A DNA stretch of 21,528 nucleotides, taken from Mollicutes bacterium. Lineage in GTDB: Bacteria > Bacillota_I > Bacilli_A > RF39 > UBA660. Where the stretch lies: positions 1-21,528 of the forward strand of contig PWIL01000013.1 in NCBI GenBank assembly GCA_003560455.1. The letters are read 5' to 3'. How positions within the stretch are numbered: position 1 is the first letter of the stretch; each line of letters begins with the position of its first letter. The position numbers were made by a program, and so were the translations under genes. The notes below the pieces were generated by a model. It was not told where the DNA came from, searched no databases, and saw only the letters and a list, made by a program, of their open reading frames with translations. Of this stretch, positions 13,650 to 20,488 are shown piece after piece.

Positions 13650-14168
13650 ATGGAAAAATATGTTCCCGATATTTATCAAAAAAGCATTTATACAATTAAT
13701 TATGAAAATCTAAAAAACAATGGAATAAAGTGTTTATTATTTGATTTGGACAACACTTTAATCCCTTCAAGAACAACTGTTGTAAATGATAAAACCAAAC
13801 AATTGATTACTGATTTAAAAAAAGATTTTAAAGTTATTTTATTTTCTAATGCTGGTGAAACAAGAGTTAAAAAAATCGCCAATGAATTAGAAGTTCCTTA
13901 TTATGCATGGTCGTTTAAACCATTATCTAGAACTTTTAAAAAGGTTTTGCAAGACCATCGTTATCAAGAATGTGAAATCGCAATTGTTGGCGATCAATTA
14001 TATACTGATATTGCGGGGGGCAATCAAGTAGGGATTACAACCATTTTAGTCAATCCTGTTAGTAATAGTGATTCTATTTTTACTAAATTAAATCGTTATT
14101 TAGAAAGAAAAAAAATGCACAAATTATACCGGAAAGGTTTATTTACAAAAGGAAAATATTATGAATAA
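13650..14168 (+). CDS. yqeG: YqeG family HAD-IIIA phosphatase
   Basis: HAD-superfamily phosphatase, 172 residues, the size of Bacillus YqeG. Motif I is DLDNTL (nucleophile D32, D34), motif II is S66-N67 in LFSNAGE, motif III is K90-P91 in SFKPL, and motif IV is VGDQLYTDIAGG (D115, D120), so the catalytic set is complete. Family members are putative phosphatidylglycerophosphatases or small-phosphate phosphatases; the substrate here is not known. The start ATG 13650 is preceded by GTGAGGAG at a good distance. An in-frame GTG at 13635 lies in that ribosome binding site and is unlikely. The gene overlaps yqeH by 8 bases, the conserved Bacillota pairing. Confidence 0.9.
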   Translation: MEKYVPDIYQKSIYTINYENLKNNGIKCLLFDLDNTLIPSRTTVVNDKTKQLITDLKKDFKVILFSNAGETRVKKIANELEVPYYAWSFKPLSRTFKKVLQDHRYQECEIAIVGDQLYTDIAGGNQVGITTILVNPVSNSDSIFTKLNRYLERKKMHKLYRKGLFTKGKYYE

Positions 14169-15066
14169 ATGCCAAGGCTGTGGTATTGAAAGTAAAAAAA
14201 AATATTGTGAGCGATGCTTTCGTTTAAAACATTATCAAGAATTTCAAGCAAGTAAAATTAATGAAAATGATTTTTTAAAAATAATCAATGAAATTCCCCA
14301 TGACGCCCATGTGGTTTTAGTCGTTGATGTTTTAAACATTCCCCAAAATTTTGAAAAATTTCAACAATTTAAAAATATTACACTAGTATTAAGTAAACGT
14401 GATCAACTGTCCAAAGACATTGCTGATGAAAAGCTACTAACTTTTTTTAATCAAGATAATTTTGCTCGCAAAATAGTTGTCAGTAGTTTTAAAAATCATA
14501 ATTTAGATCAACTATATGCTATTTTAAAAAAATATCCTAAAACATATTTTGTGGGCTATGTTAATTCCGGTAAATCAACTTTGATTAATAAAATTATTTA
14601 TAATTATACCGATTTAGAAATAGAAGTTACAACTAGTATTATGCCAGCTACTACCCAAGCAATTTTAAATCTTCAAGTAACAGAAGATCTACAAATAATT
14701 GACACTCCTGGTTTATTTGGTGATTCTTTATATTCAATTTTAACCAAAGAAGATTTAAAAAAATTAGTCGTTCATAAACCAATTAAACCAACTGTTTATC
14801 AAATAAAAGAAAAACAAACATTAGTTTTTTTTGATAACTTTTTTATAACGATTAATAAACCAAATGATATTATTTTTTATTTTTCAAATCAAATAAGCTT
14901 AAGAAGAATTTATCAAGATTTAGCATTACCGAAGCAAATAGAAATTACTGAACCAAGTGATTTAGTTATTTTAGGAATCGGTTTTATTAATATTAAAAAA
15001 CCGGGGATTATTAAATATCAAATACCTAAACAAGCAACAATTTTTGTCCGTCAGCCATTAATTTAA
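14161..15066 (+). CDS. yqeH: YqeH, circularly permuted GTPase in 30S ribosome assembly
   Basis: GTPase needed for 30S subunit maturation, 301 residues against about 366 in Bacillus, the loss being mainly C-terminal. An N-terminal zinc finger has Cys 4, 7, 16 and 19 (CxxC, then CERC). The G motifs are in permuted order: G4 as SKRD (78-81, canonical NKxD), G5 near VVSS (106-109), G1/Walker A as GYVNSGKST (132-140), a G2 Thr region (about 157-165) and G3 as DTPGLF (181-186). A C-terminal beta-rich domain follows. G4 with Ser for Asn is unusual, but the Lys and Asp are kept. The ATG overlaps the yqeG stop (ATGAATAA), so translation is coupled. Confidence 0.9.
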   Translation: MNKCQGCGIESKKKYCERCFRLKHYQEFQASKINENDFLKIINEIPHDAHVVLVVDVLNIPQNFEKFQQFKNITLVLSKRDQLSKDIADEKLLTFFNQDNFARKIVVSSFKNHNLDQLYAILKKYPKTYFVGYVNSGKSTLINKIIYNYTDLEIEVTTSIMPATTQAILNLQVTEDLQIIDTPGLFGDSLYSILTKEDLKKLVVHKPIKPTVYQIKEKQTLVFFDNFFITINKPNDIIFYFSNQISLRRIYQDLALPKQIEITEPSDLVILGIGFINIKKPGIIKYQIPKQATIFVRQPLI

Positions 15067-15094
15067 AAAAAGTATTTTTAAATTTGTAAAAAAA

Positions 15095-15103
15095 TGATAT
15101 AAT
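15095..15103 (+). promoter_or_regulatory. Extended -10 promoter of the HerA-like gene
   Basis: A perfect TGaTATAAT at 15095-15103, with only an AT-rich stretch at the -35 position (15075-15080). The -10 ends 25 nt before the ATG at 15129, leaving room for the TAGGTAGGT ribosome binding site. Confidence 0.55.
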
Positions 15104-15128
15104 AAAAAAAGAATAGGTAGGTATTAGT

Positions 15129-16907
15129 ATGTTAGGAAAAATTACCAGTGTTAAAGAACACATGCTGACAGTTAATTTAAATCCGGTGGCAGTTAAAAAT
15201 AAAAATATTGTGAATTTGCATGTTTTAATTGATGATGGCGAAAAAAAATTAGTTGGCGAAATAGTCGATGTTGACCATGATGAAGCAAAGATTTTTCTCT
15301 TAGGTGAAGTTTATAGTGGGCGATTTTTAGCGGGGGTTATTAAAAAACCAGCATTTTCGGCTGAAATAAAATTAATTCCCGAAGAAAAAATGCCATTAAT
15401 TATCGGTTTGCCAAACTATAATGAAAAAAAACACCTCCAATTTGGTAAAAGTGCAATTTATGATTCAATTGATGTTGGTGTTAATATCAATGATTTTTTT
15501 AGTAATCACTTTGCCATTTTTGGCGCAACTGGTAGTGGCAAATCATGTAGCGTTGCTCGTCTTTTTCAGAATCTGTTTTTAGAAAAAAAAGAAGTTACTG
15601 CTTATCGTTCAAGTATTTTTGTTTTTGATGCTTACGGTGAATATAAACCAGCCTTTAAAACAATGCATGATAATAATGATAAATTAAATTTTAAAAGCTA
15701 TACAACTAATACAAAGTTTGAAGATAGTGAAATTCTGCGCATTCCGATTTGGTTGTTAGATGTTGATGATATTGCTATTTTATTAGGTGCTGATAAACAC
15801 AGCCAACTGCCAATCATTGAAAAAGCCCTAAAACTAATTAATGTTTTTGTCAGAAAAGAAGAAGAAGTTTTAAAACATAAAAATGATATTATTGCTCGCG
15901 CTTTGCTTGATATTTTATCAAGTGGCAGTCCTTCAGTTCAAATTCGTGATCAAATTATTTCGATCTTATCACATTATAAAACTAAAGAATTAAATTTAGA
16001 AACAATGGTGATGCAACCGGGCTATAACAGACCTTTAAGACAACTTTTATTAATTGATGGCAGTGGAAAAATGCGCGAAGTTGAATTATTATCACAATTT
16101 TTAGATAGTTTTTTAGCCGAAGAATTAGAATTTGGTATGCCGGATGGTAGTTTTCGCTATAATCTAAAAGATTTACAAGATGCCTTTAATTTTGCTTTAA
16201 TCTCCGAAGGCGTTTTAAAAAGCAATCGGGTTTATGATGATTCAAATGTTTTACGAGTCCGCTTACAATCATTGGTCAATAGTGACTATAGTATCTTTTT
16301 TGATTATCCAGAGTTTATTACCAAAGAAAACTTTATAAAAGAATTAATAACAGCACCTAATGGTGAAAAAGCCCAAATTATTAACTTTAATATCAATTAT
16401 ATTGATGATCGATTAGCAAAAACAATTACTAAAATATATTCAAAATTATTATTTAATTATTCAAAAGAAAATGAACAAAAAGGTACCAGACCTTTTCATA
16501 TCGTCCTCGAAGAAGCCCATCGCTATGTGCAAAATGATAATGATATTAATTTGTTGGGGTATAATATTTTCGATCGAATTACCAAAGAGGGAAGAAAATA
16601 CGGAATTATTTTAGGTTTAATTTCGCAAAGACCATCAGAATTATCAGAAACCTCTTTATCGCAATGTAGTAACTTTTTAATCTTTCGGATGTTGCATCCA
16701 TTAGATATTCGTTATATTCGCGAAATGGTTCCCAATATTACTGATGAAATAGTTAAATTTTTACGATTATTACAGCCCGGTAGTTGTGTTTGCTTCGGTT
16801 TAGCCTTTAATGTACCAACGATAGTCCGTTTTAAAATGCCCAATCCTGCTCCAGATAGTTATAGTTCCAATATTAGTGGTATTTGGTTTGTCGAAAATAA
16901 TAAATAA
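15129..16907 (+). CDS. HerA-type hexameric DNA-translocase ATPase (DUF87)
   Basis: HerA/FtsK-superfamily ATPase, 592 residues. An N-terminal beta-barrel (HAS-barrel-like, about 1-90) precedes the RecA-like motor. Walker A is GATGSGKS (132-139). FDAYGEY (166-172) matches the family's D..GEY. Walker B is HIVLEEAH (457-464) with adjacent Glu residues. Sensor/arginine-finger motifs EGRKYGIILGLISQRPSEL (around 487-505) and the C-terminal FRMLHPLDIRYI block are intact, so it should be an active motor. In archaea HerA works with the nuclease NurA in end resection, and bacterial HerA proteins also occur in defence systems with SIR2 or DUF4297 effectors. No nuclease or effector partner lies next to it here, so its role is open. 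It ends at a bidirectional terminator shared with the convergent gene. Confidence 0.87.
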   Translation: MLGKITSVKEHMLTVNLNPVAVKNKNIVNLHVLIDDGEKKLVGEIVDVDHDEAKIFLLGEVYSGRFLAGVIKKPAFSAEIKLIPEEKMPLIIGLPNYNEKKHLQFGKSAIYDSIDVGVNINDFFSNHFAIFGATGSGKSCSVARLFQNLFLEKKEVTAYRSSIFVFDAYGEYKPAFKTMHDNNDKLNFKSYTTNTKFEDSEILRIPIWLLDVDDIAILLGADKHSQLPIIEKALKLINVFVRKEEEVLKHKNDIIARALLDILSSGSPSVQIRDQIISILSHYKTKELNLETMVMQPGYNRPLRQLLLIDGSGKMREVELLSQFLDSFLAEELEFGMPDGSFRYNLKDLQDAFNFALISEGVLKSNRVYDDSNVLRVRLQSLVNSDYSIFFDYPEFITKENFIKELITAPNGEKAQIINFNINYIDDRLAKTITKIYSKLLFNYSKENEQKGTRPFHIVLEEAHRYVQNDNDINLLGYNIFDRITKEGRKYGIILGLISQRPSELSETSLSQCSNFLIFRMLHPLDIRYIREMVPNITDEIVKFLRLLQPGSCVCFGLAFNVPTIVRFKMPNPAPDSYSSNISGIWFVENNK

Positions 16908-16933
16908 AAAGATGCAAAATTGCATCTTTTTTT
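16906..16933. terminator. Bidirectional terminator between convergent genes
   Basis: AAAAAGATGCA (16906-16916) pairs with TGCATCTTTTT (16921-16931) over an AAAT loop, with T-runs in both directions. The stops of the HerA-like gene (16905-16907) and the minus-strand gene (16932-16934) flank it directly, leaving only 24 bp between the two genes. Confidence 0.88.
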
Positions 16934-17855
16934 ATTGACAATAATTTTTTCCTTGATATATTTTTTTTTCTTCTAGTAAATTATCAATTTTATTTAAAAT
17001 TTCAAATTTTTTTAGTAACCATTTGGGAGCAATTAAATCATCTTTTTTCGGATCATTTACTAAACGATGAACAACAATATCTGGTCTTAAAATATTAATT
17101 TGTTGACAAAGAATATTTAAATATTCTTTTTCACTTAAAAGTTTAAATTTCTCTTTTTGATAAATAGTTGCTAATTTAGTATTTTTTAAAACACTTAACA
17201 TATGAAATTTTATGCCGGTAATTGGTAAGGTATTTAAATATTCAATGGTGTTTAGCATCATTTCTTTAGTTTCATACGGCAGACCATTAATTACGTGGAC
17301 AACAATATTAATATCTTTTTTATGCAATTGATGAACAATATTTTCAAAATTTGCAAGTGTATGACAACGATTAATTAAAATATTAGTTGCTGGATGAATT
17401 GTTTGTAAACCTAACTCAATTGTTAAAAAAGTTTTTTTATTTAAATCACCAAGATAATTTAAAACTTCGGTATTAATAGCATCACTGCGCGTCGCAATAG
17501 CTAAACCAACAACATTTTTTTGTTTTAAAATGGTTTCATATTTTTCTTTTAATTCAGCAACTGGTGCATAAGTATTTGAATTGGCTTGAAAATAACCAAT
17601 ATATAAACCTTCCGGCCACTTTCGATGAAGATTTTCTTTTACTTTATTAAATTGAGTAACTAAATCATCATTTTTATGACCTGCAAATTCACCACTACCT
17701 AAATCAGAACAATAAATACAACCATTAGTACCAACCGTTCCATCACGATTAGGACAAGTAAAGTTGCCGTTTAAATTAACTTTAAAAACTTTTTTTTGAA
17801 ATTTCTGTCGATAAAAATCATTTAATGAGTTGTATTTTTTTTGATTATTGCTCAT
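16932..17855 (-). CDS. TIGR01212 family radical SAM protein (YtqA/YhcC-like)
   Basis: Radical SAM protein of the YtqA/YhcC family, 307 residues, close to the usual length. The wide-spaced cluster motif is C34, C46, C49 (CPNRDGT...GCIYC), followed by the family GSGEFAG block. GYFQANSNTYAP, ATRSDAI, ELGLQTIH, VVHVINGLPYETKEMM and GIKFHMLSVLKNTKLA are all diagnostic of this Elp3-related group. The reaction is not established; RNA modification is the usual guess. The start ATG has GAGGTG upstream on the minus strand and an extended -10 promoter beyond it. The gene is divergent from gpmA, convergent with the HerA-like gene, and transcribed alone. Confidence 0.9.
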   Translation of the reverse strand: MSNNQKKYNSLNDFYRQKFQKKVFKVNLNGNFTCPNRDGTVGTNGCIYCSDLGSGEFAGHKNDDLVTQFNKVKENLHRKWPEGLYIGYFQANSNTYAPVAELKEKYETILKQKNVVGLAIATRSDAINTEVLNYLGDLNKKTFLTIELGLQTIHPATNILINRCHTLANFENIVHQLHKKDINIVVHVINGLPYETKEMMLNTIEYLNTLPITGIKFHMLSVLKNTKLATIYQKEKFKLLSEKEYLNILCQQINILRPDIVVHRLVNDPKKDDLIAPKWLLKKFEILNKIDNLLEEKKIYQGKNYCQ

Positions 17856-17873
17856 AAAAACACCTCAATTATG

Positions 17874-17882
17874 ATTATAACA
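17874..17882 (-). promoter_or_regulatory. Extended -10 promoter of the radical SAM gene
   Basis: On the minus strand, TGtTATAAT (17882 to 17874) lies 18 nt before the ATG at 17855. No recognisable -35 is present. Confidence 0.5.
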
Positions 17883-17921
17883 TATCTTTTAAAAATTCTT
17901 TTAAAAAATTTGTATTTCCGG

Positions 17922-17927
17922 TATAAT
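17922..17927 (+). promoter_or_regulatory. -10 box of the gpmA promoter
   Basis: A perfect TATAAT 17 nt before the gpmA ATG, with GAGGTG between. No convincing -35 or TG extension is present. It is arranged divergently from the radical SAM promoter, with the two -10 boxes about 43 bp apart. Confidence 0.45.
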
Positions 17928-17944
17928 AAAAAAGAGGTGAAAAA

Positions 17945-18622
17945 ATGAAATTAGTTTTAGTGAGACATGGTGAAAGTGTTTGGAATAAAAAAAATATTTT
18001 TACTGGTTGGACTGATGTTGGTTTAACCGAAAAAGGTATTGAAGAAGCAAAAGAAGCTGGACGGCGATTGAAAAATAAAAATTTTTCTTTTACTATTTGT
18101 CACACATCAATTTTAAAAAGAGCAATTGAAACAATGGATTATATTTTTGATGAAATGCAAATAAAACCGCAAATTTACAAAACTTATCAATTAAACGAGC
18201 GGCATTATGGCGCACTACAAGGTTTAAATAAAGAAGAAATGGCGGAAAAAGTAGGTGCTGAACAAGTAAAAAAATGGCGACGCAGTTTAAGAGAAAGACC
18301 ACCAGCATTAAGTTTAGATGATGAGCGGCATCCGCAACATAATCCCCTTTTTAAAAATATTAAAAATTTACCAGCGAGTGAAAGCTTAGCTGATACTATG
18401 GATCGGGTTGTTGATTATTATGAAAAAGAAATAAAATTGCAAATTTTAAATGGTGAAGACATTATTATTGTCGCCCATGGTAATAGTTTGCGCGCATTAG
18501 TTGCTTATTTAGAAAATTATAATGAAGAACAAATTTTAGCTTTAAACATTCCAACTGGCATCCCCTTAGTTTATGAAATTGATAAAAACATTAAAATTTT
18601 AAAAAAATACTATCTTGAATAG
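17945..18622 (+). CDS. gpmA: 2,3-bisphosphoglycerate-dependent phosphoglycerate mutase
   Basis: Glycolytic enzyme interconverting 3- and 2-phosphoglycerate through a phosphohistidine, 225 residues, normal length. The catalytic RHGES motif has H8 as the phospho-acceptor. GWTDVGLTEKG is diagnostic of the dPGM branch. E85-R86-H87-Y88 (NERHYGALQG) supplies the acid/base Glu. RRSLRERPP and the second His H178 (VAHGNSLRAL) are in place. The start ATG follows GAGGTG by 6 nt. A terminator overlaps its stop codon, so it is monocistronic. Confidence 0.95.
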   Translation: MKLVLVRHGESVWNKKNIFTGWTDVGLTEKGIEEAKEAGRRLKNKNFSFTICHTSILKRAIETMDYIFDEMQIKPQIYKTYQLNERHYGALQGLNKEEMAEKVGAEQVKKWRRSLRERPPALSLDDERHPQHNPLFKNIKNLPASESLADTMDRVVDYYEKEIKLQILNGEDIIIVAHGNSLRALVAYLENYNEEQILALNIPTGIPLVYEIDKNIKILKKYYLE

Positions 18623-18630
18623 TGTTTTTT
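18602..18630 (+). terminator. Rho-independent terminator overlapping the gpmA stop
   Basis: AAAAAATACTAT (18602-18613) pairs with ATAGTGTTTTTT (18619-18630), 12 pairs with one U-G, over a 5-nt loop; the right arm doubles as the T-run. The stop TAG is at 18620-18622. Confidence 0.7.
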
Positions 18631-18632
18631 AA

Positions 18633-18661
18633 TTGACAAGTTTCAATTGAACTGATAGTAT
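18633..18661 (+). promoter_or_regulatory. Promoter of the helical-repeat protein gene, with palindrome in the spacer
   Basis: A consensus TTGACA (18633-18638) starts 2 nt after the gpmA terminator. A 17-bp spacer and the extended -10 TGaTAGTAT (18653-18661) follow. The spacer holds a perfect 10-bp palindrome TTCAATTGAA (18642-18651), a possible repressor site. Confidence 0.6.
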
Positions 18662-18688
18662 AGTGTTCGATTAAAGGAGTTGTTATAA

Positions 18689-19663
18689 GTGACAAACAAA
18701 GAAAATTTTAATAAAGAAGAAAATTATTTTGAAAATCAACCATTAACCCATCGGGAAAAAATCATCGTCCTAGTAAAAGCAGTTATTGAACAGGACCATG
18801 AACAAATTGATTATTTTATTGATTATTTACAAGGCGATGGCTATGAAATGCTAAAAAGCTTATGGCCGGAATTAATTATTAGTTTAAATGATTTTGACTG
18901 TGTCTATGCATATGCCAAAGAAAAAAGATTAGATTGTGAAGCATTAGATCTTTTAACTGATTGGGTGGCTAATAATGCGACAAAAGAACAGGCGGAAAGA
19001 TTTGCTTTAAATGTTCCTTATGTTAATTTTGAAAAATTAGAAGAATGTATTTTAGAAAAAGCAATTATTGCCAAAAAGGAAAAAACTGAAATTGGCGAAT
19101 TAACTATTGACTTACGGTTAAGTAAAGCCGAATTAGATACTTTAACTGATCATATAGTTGAAAGCGAAGATTTAGATGGAATATATAATTTTGCGGTTAC
19201 TTTTCCTAATGCCAATATGCAAAAACTAGAAGTAGCATTAATTAAAAATTCTTTAATTAATAAAGATATTAAATATTTATATTTATACGCTCGTGATGTT
19301 GAAAAAGTTGATCATGATTTAATTGAACATGGAATAATATCTTGTTTTAATCACTTAGCCGAACATGAGAAATTTTTGGCCGTTGAATACTTATTTAATT
19401 ATGTGAAAGATGTCCCGGTTAATAATCAACAGTTTTTTAGCCAAAGCATTTTAGATTCAAAAAATCATGAATATATCGCTTACCATATAGTTTATAATGA
19501 TGATGCGACTATTTTAGGTAATTCATTTGGTAATTATGAAGATTTATATAATTTTTCATTATCATGTCGCGATTTTTTTGGTGATAAAAATACATATGAA
19601 GAATATATGGAAAAATTACATCAAAAATTTGTTGAACCGTATCAAAAGGCAAAGAAAATATAA
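18689..19663 (+). CDS. Alpha-helical repeat protein of unknown function
   Basis: I cannot assign this 324-residue soluble acidic protein. It has no signal peptide or membrane segment. From about residue 70 to 270 a degenerate helical repeat recurs, with the pattern aromatic-x-A/F-A-x-x-V-x-x-V-(4)-LE-x-x-I-(I). Examples are RFALNVPYVNFEKLEECILE (104-123), YNFAVTFPNANMQKLEVALI (166-185) and LYARDVEKVDHDLIEHGIIS (199-218). This suggests an alpha-solenoid (HEAT/TPR-like) scaffold. The N-terminal 20 residues are charged and probably disordered. Translation starts at GTG 18689; AAAGGAG lies 9 nt upstream and no better-placed ATG exists. It has its own strong promoter and is bounded by terminators, so it is a single-gene unit between gpmA and the suf operon. 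Confidence 0.75.
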   Translation: MTNKENFNKEENYFENQPLTHREKIIVLVKAVIEQDHEQIDYFIDYLQGDGYEMLKSLWPELIISLNDFDCVYAYAKEKRLDCEALDLLTDWVANNATKEQAERFALNVPYVNFEKLEECILEKAIIAKKEKTEIGELTIDLRLSKAELDTLTDHIVESEDLDGIYNFAVTFPNANMQKLEVALIKNSLINKDIKYLYLYARDVEKVDHDLIEHGIISCFNHLAEHEKFLAVEYLFNYVKDVPVNNQQFFSQSILDSKNHEYIAYHIVYNDDATILGNSFGNYEDLYNFSLSCRDFFGDKNTYEEYMEKLHQKFVEPYQKAKKI

Positions 19664-19681
19664 ATTATTTATATTTTTTTT
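19655..19681 (+). terminator. AT-only terminator overlapping the stop of the helical-repeat gene
   Basis: AAAATATAAA (19655-19664) pairs with TTTATATTTT (19668-19677) over a TTA loop, then T to 19681. No GC pairs are present, so efficiency is doubtful. The stop TAA (19661-19663) is in the left arm. Confidence 0.45.
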
Positions 19682-19684
19682 ATG

Positions 19685-19713
19685 TTGTAATTAATAAAAA
19701 GATAGGTTATACT
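19685..19713 (+). promoter_or_regulatory. Promoter of the suf operon
   Basis: TTGTAA (19685-19690), a 17-bp spacer and TATACT (19708-19713). The start point would be near 19720, giving a leader of about 58 nt, the longest in the window. Confidence 0.6.
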
Positions 19714-19716
19714 TAT

Positions 19717-19766
19717 AAAAGACAGCAATGTCTTTTAAATTTGATTATTAGTTAGCGTGGGCTAAC
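19717..19766 (+). promoter_or_regulatory. Two-hairpin leader of the suf operon
   Basis: Hairpin 1 is AAAAGACA (19717-19724) and TGTCTTTT (19729-19736) closed by GCAA, a GNRA-type tetraloop, sitting at the predicted 5' end of the transcript. Hairpin 2 is GTTAGC (19751-19756) and GCTAAC (19761-19766) with a GTGG loop, directly abutting the AAGGAGG ribosome binding site (19767-19773). This could stabilise the mRNA or regulate translation. Hairpin 1 alone could also act as a weak terminator. Confidence 0.45.
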
Positions 19767-19777
19767 AAGGAGGAAAA

Positions 19778-20488
19778 ATGCTAAAATTAAAAAACATTAA
19801 TGTCCAAATTGATAATAAATTGATTTTAAATAATTTTAATTTAAAAATAAACAAAGGCGAAATTCATGTAATTATGGGTCCCAATGGCGCGGGGAAATCA
19901 ACATTATCATCAGTTATTATGGGCAATCCGGGAGTGTCTTTAACTAAAGGTGATATTTTATTTGAAGATGTTAGTATTAAAAAAAATAGTGTTGATCAGC
20001 GGGCAAAAAAGGGAATCTTTCTTGCTTTTCAGTATCCCCCACAATTAGAAGGAATTACTAACTTGCAATTTTTAAAAGCAATTATTCACAAAAAATTACC
20101 TTTATTTGAACTTTATCAAAAAATTGAAAATGAGAAGAAAATCTTAAAAATGCCCGATGATTATTTAAGAAGAGAAGTAAACACCAATTTTTCTGGTGGC
20201 GAGAAAAAAAGAAACGAAATTATGCAAATGAAAATGTTGAATCCCAAACTAATTATTTTAGATGAAATTGATTCGGGTTTAGATGTTGATTCATTAAAAC
20301 TGGTAATGCAAGAAATAAAAAAATATTTTAATCGTGAAGTCAGTATTTTAATTATTACCCATTATTCAAAAGTCGTAAAATATTTAAAACCAGATTATGT
20401 TCATATTATGAAAAATGGCCAGTTAGTAAAAACTGGCGATATTAGCTTAGCAGAACAAATTGAGGAGTTTGGCTATGGAGATAATTGA
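19778..20488 (+). CDS. sufC: Fe-S cluster assembly ATPase SufC
   Basis: ABC-type ATPase of the SUF Fe-S assembly scaffold (SufBCD), 236 residues, slightly shorter than the usual 247-260. Walker A is GPNGAGKS (34-41), the Q-loop is AFQYPPQLEGI (83-93, a SufC hallmark), the signature is FSGGEKKR (138-145), Walker B is IILDEIDSGLD (159-169), and the switch His is in ITHYSK. The start ATG has a strong AAGGAGG upstream. The 3' end overlaps sufD by 14 bases. The gene heads the operon sufC-sufD-sufS, the usual Bacillota order. Confidence 0.95.
   Translation: MLKLKNINVQIDNKLILNNFNLKINKGEIHVIMGPNGAGKSTLSSVIMGNPGVSLTKGDILFEDVSIKKNSVDQRAKKGIFLAFQYPPQLEGITNLQFLKAIIHKKLPLFELYQKIENEKKILKMPDDYLRREVNTNFSGGEKKRNEIMQMKMLNPKLIILDEIDSGLDVDSLKLVMQEIKKYFNREVSILIITHYSKVVKYLKPDYVHIMKNGQLVKTGDISLAEQIEEFGYGDN

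Noticed and set aside
14392..14403. YqeH G4 motif SKRD instead of NKxD as a sign of inactivation
   Set aside because: The Lys and the base-specifying Asp are kept and the other G motifs are intact; a Ser here is probably tolerated.
15060..15084. Inverted repeat after yqeH (AATTTAAAAA with TTTTTAAATT)
   Set aside because: All-AT stem with no following T-run; in such AT-rich DNA it is likely chance, so not called a terminator.
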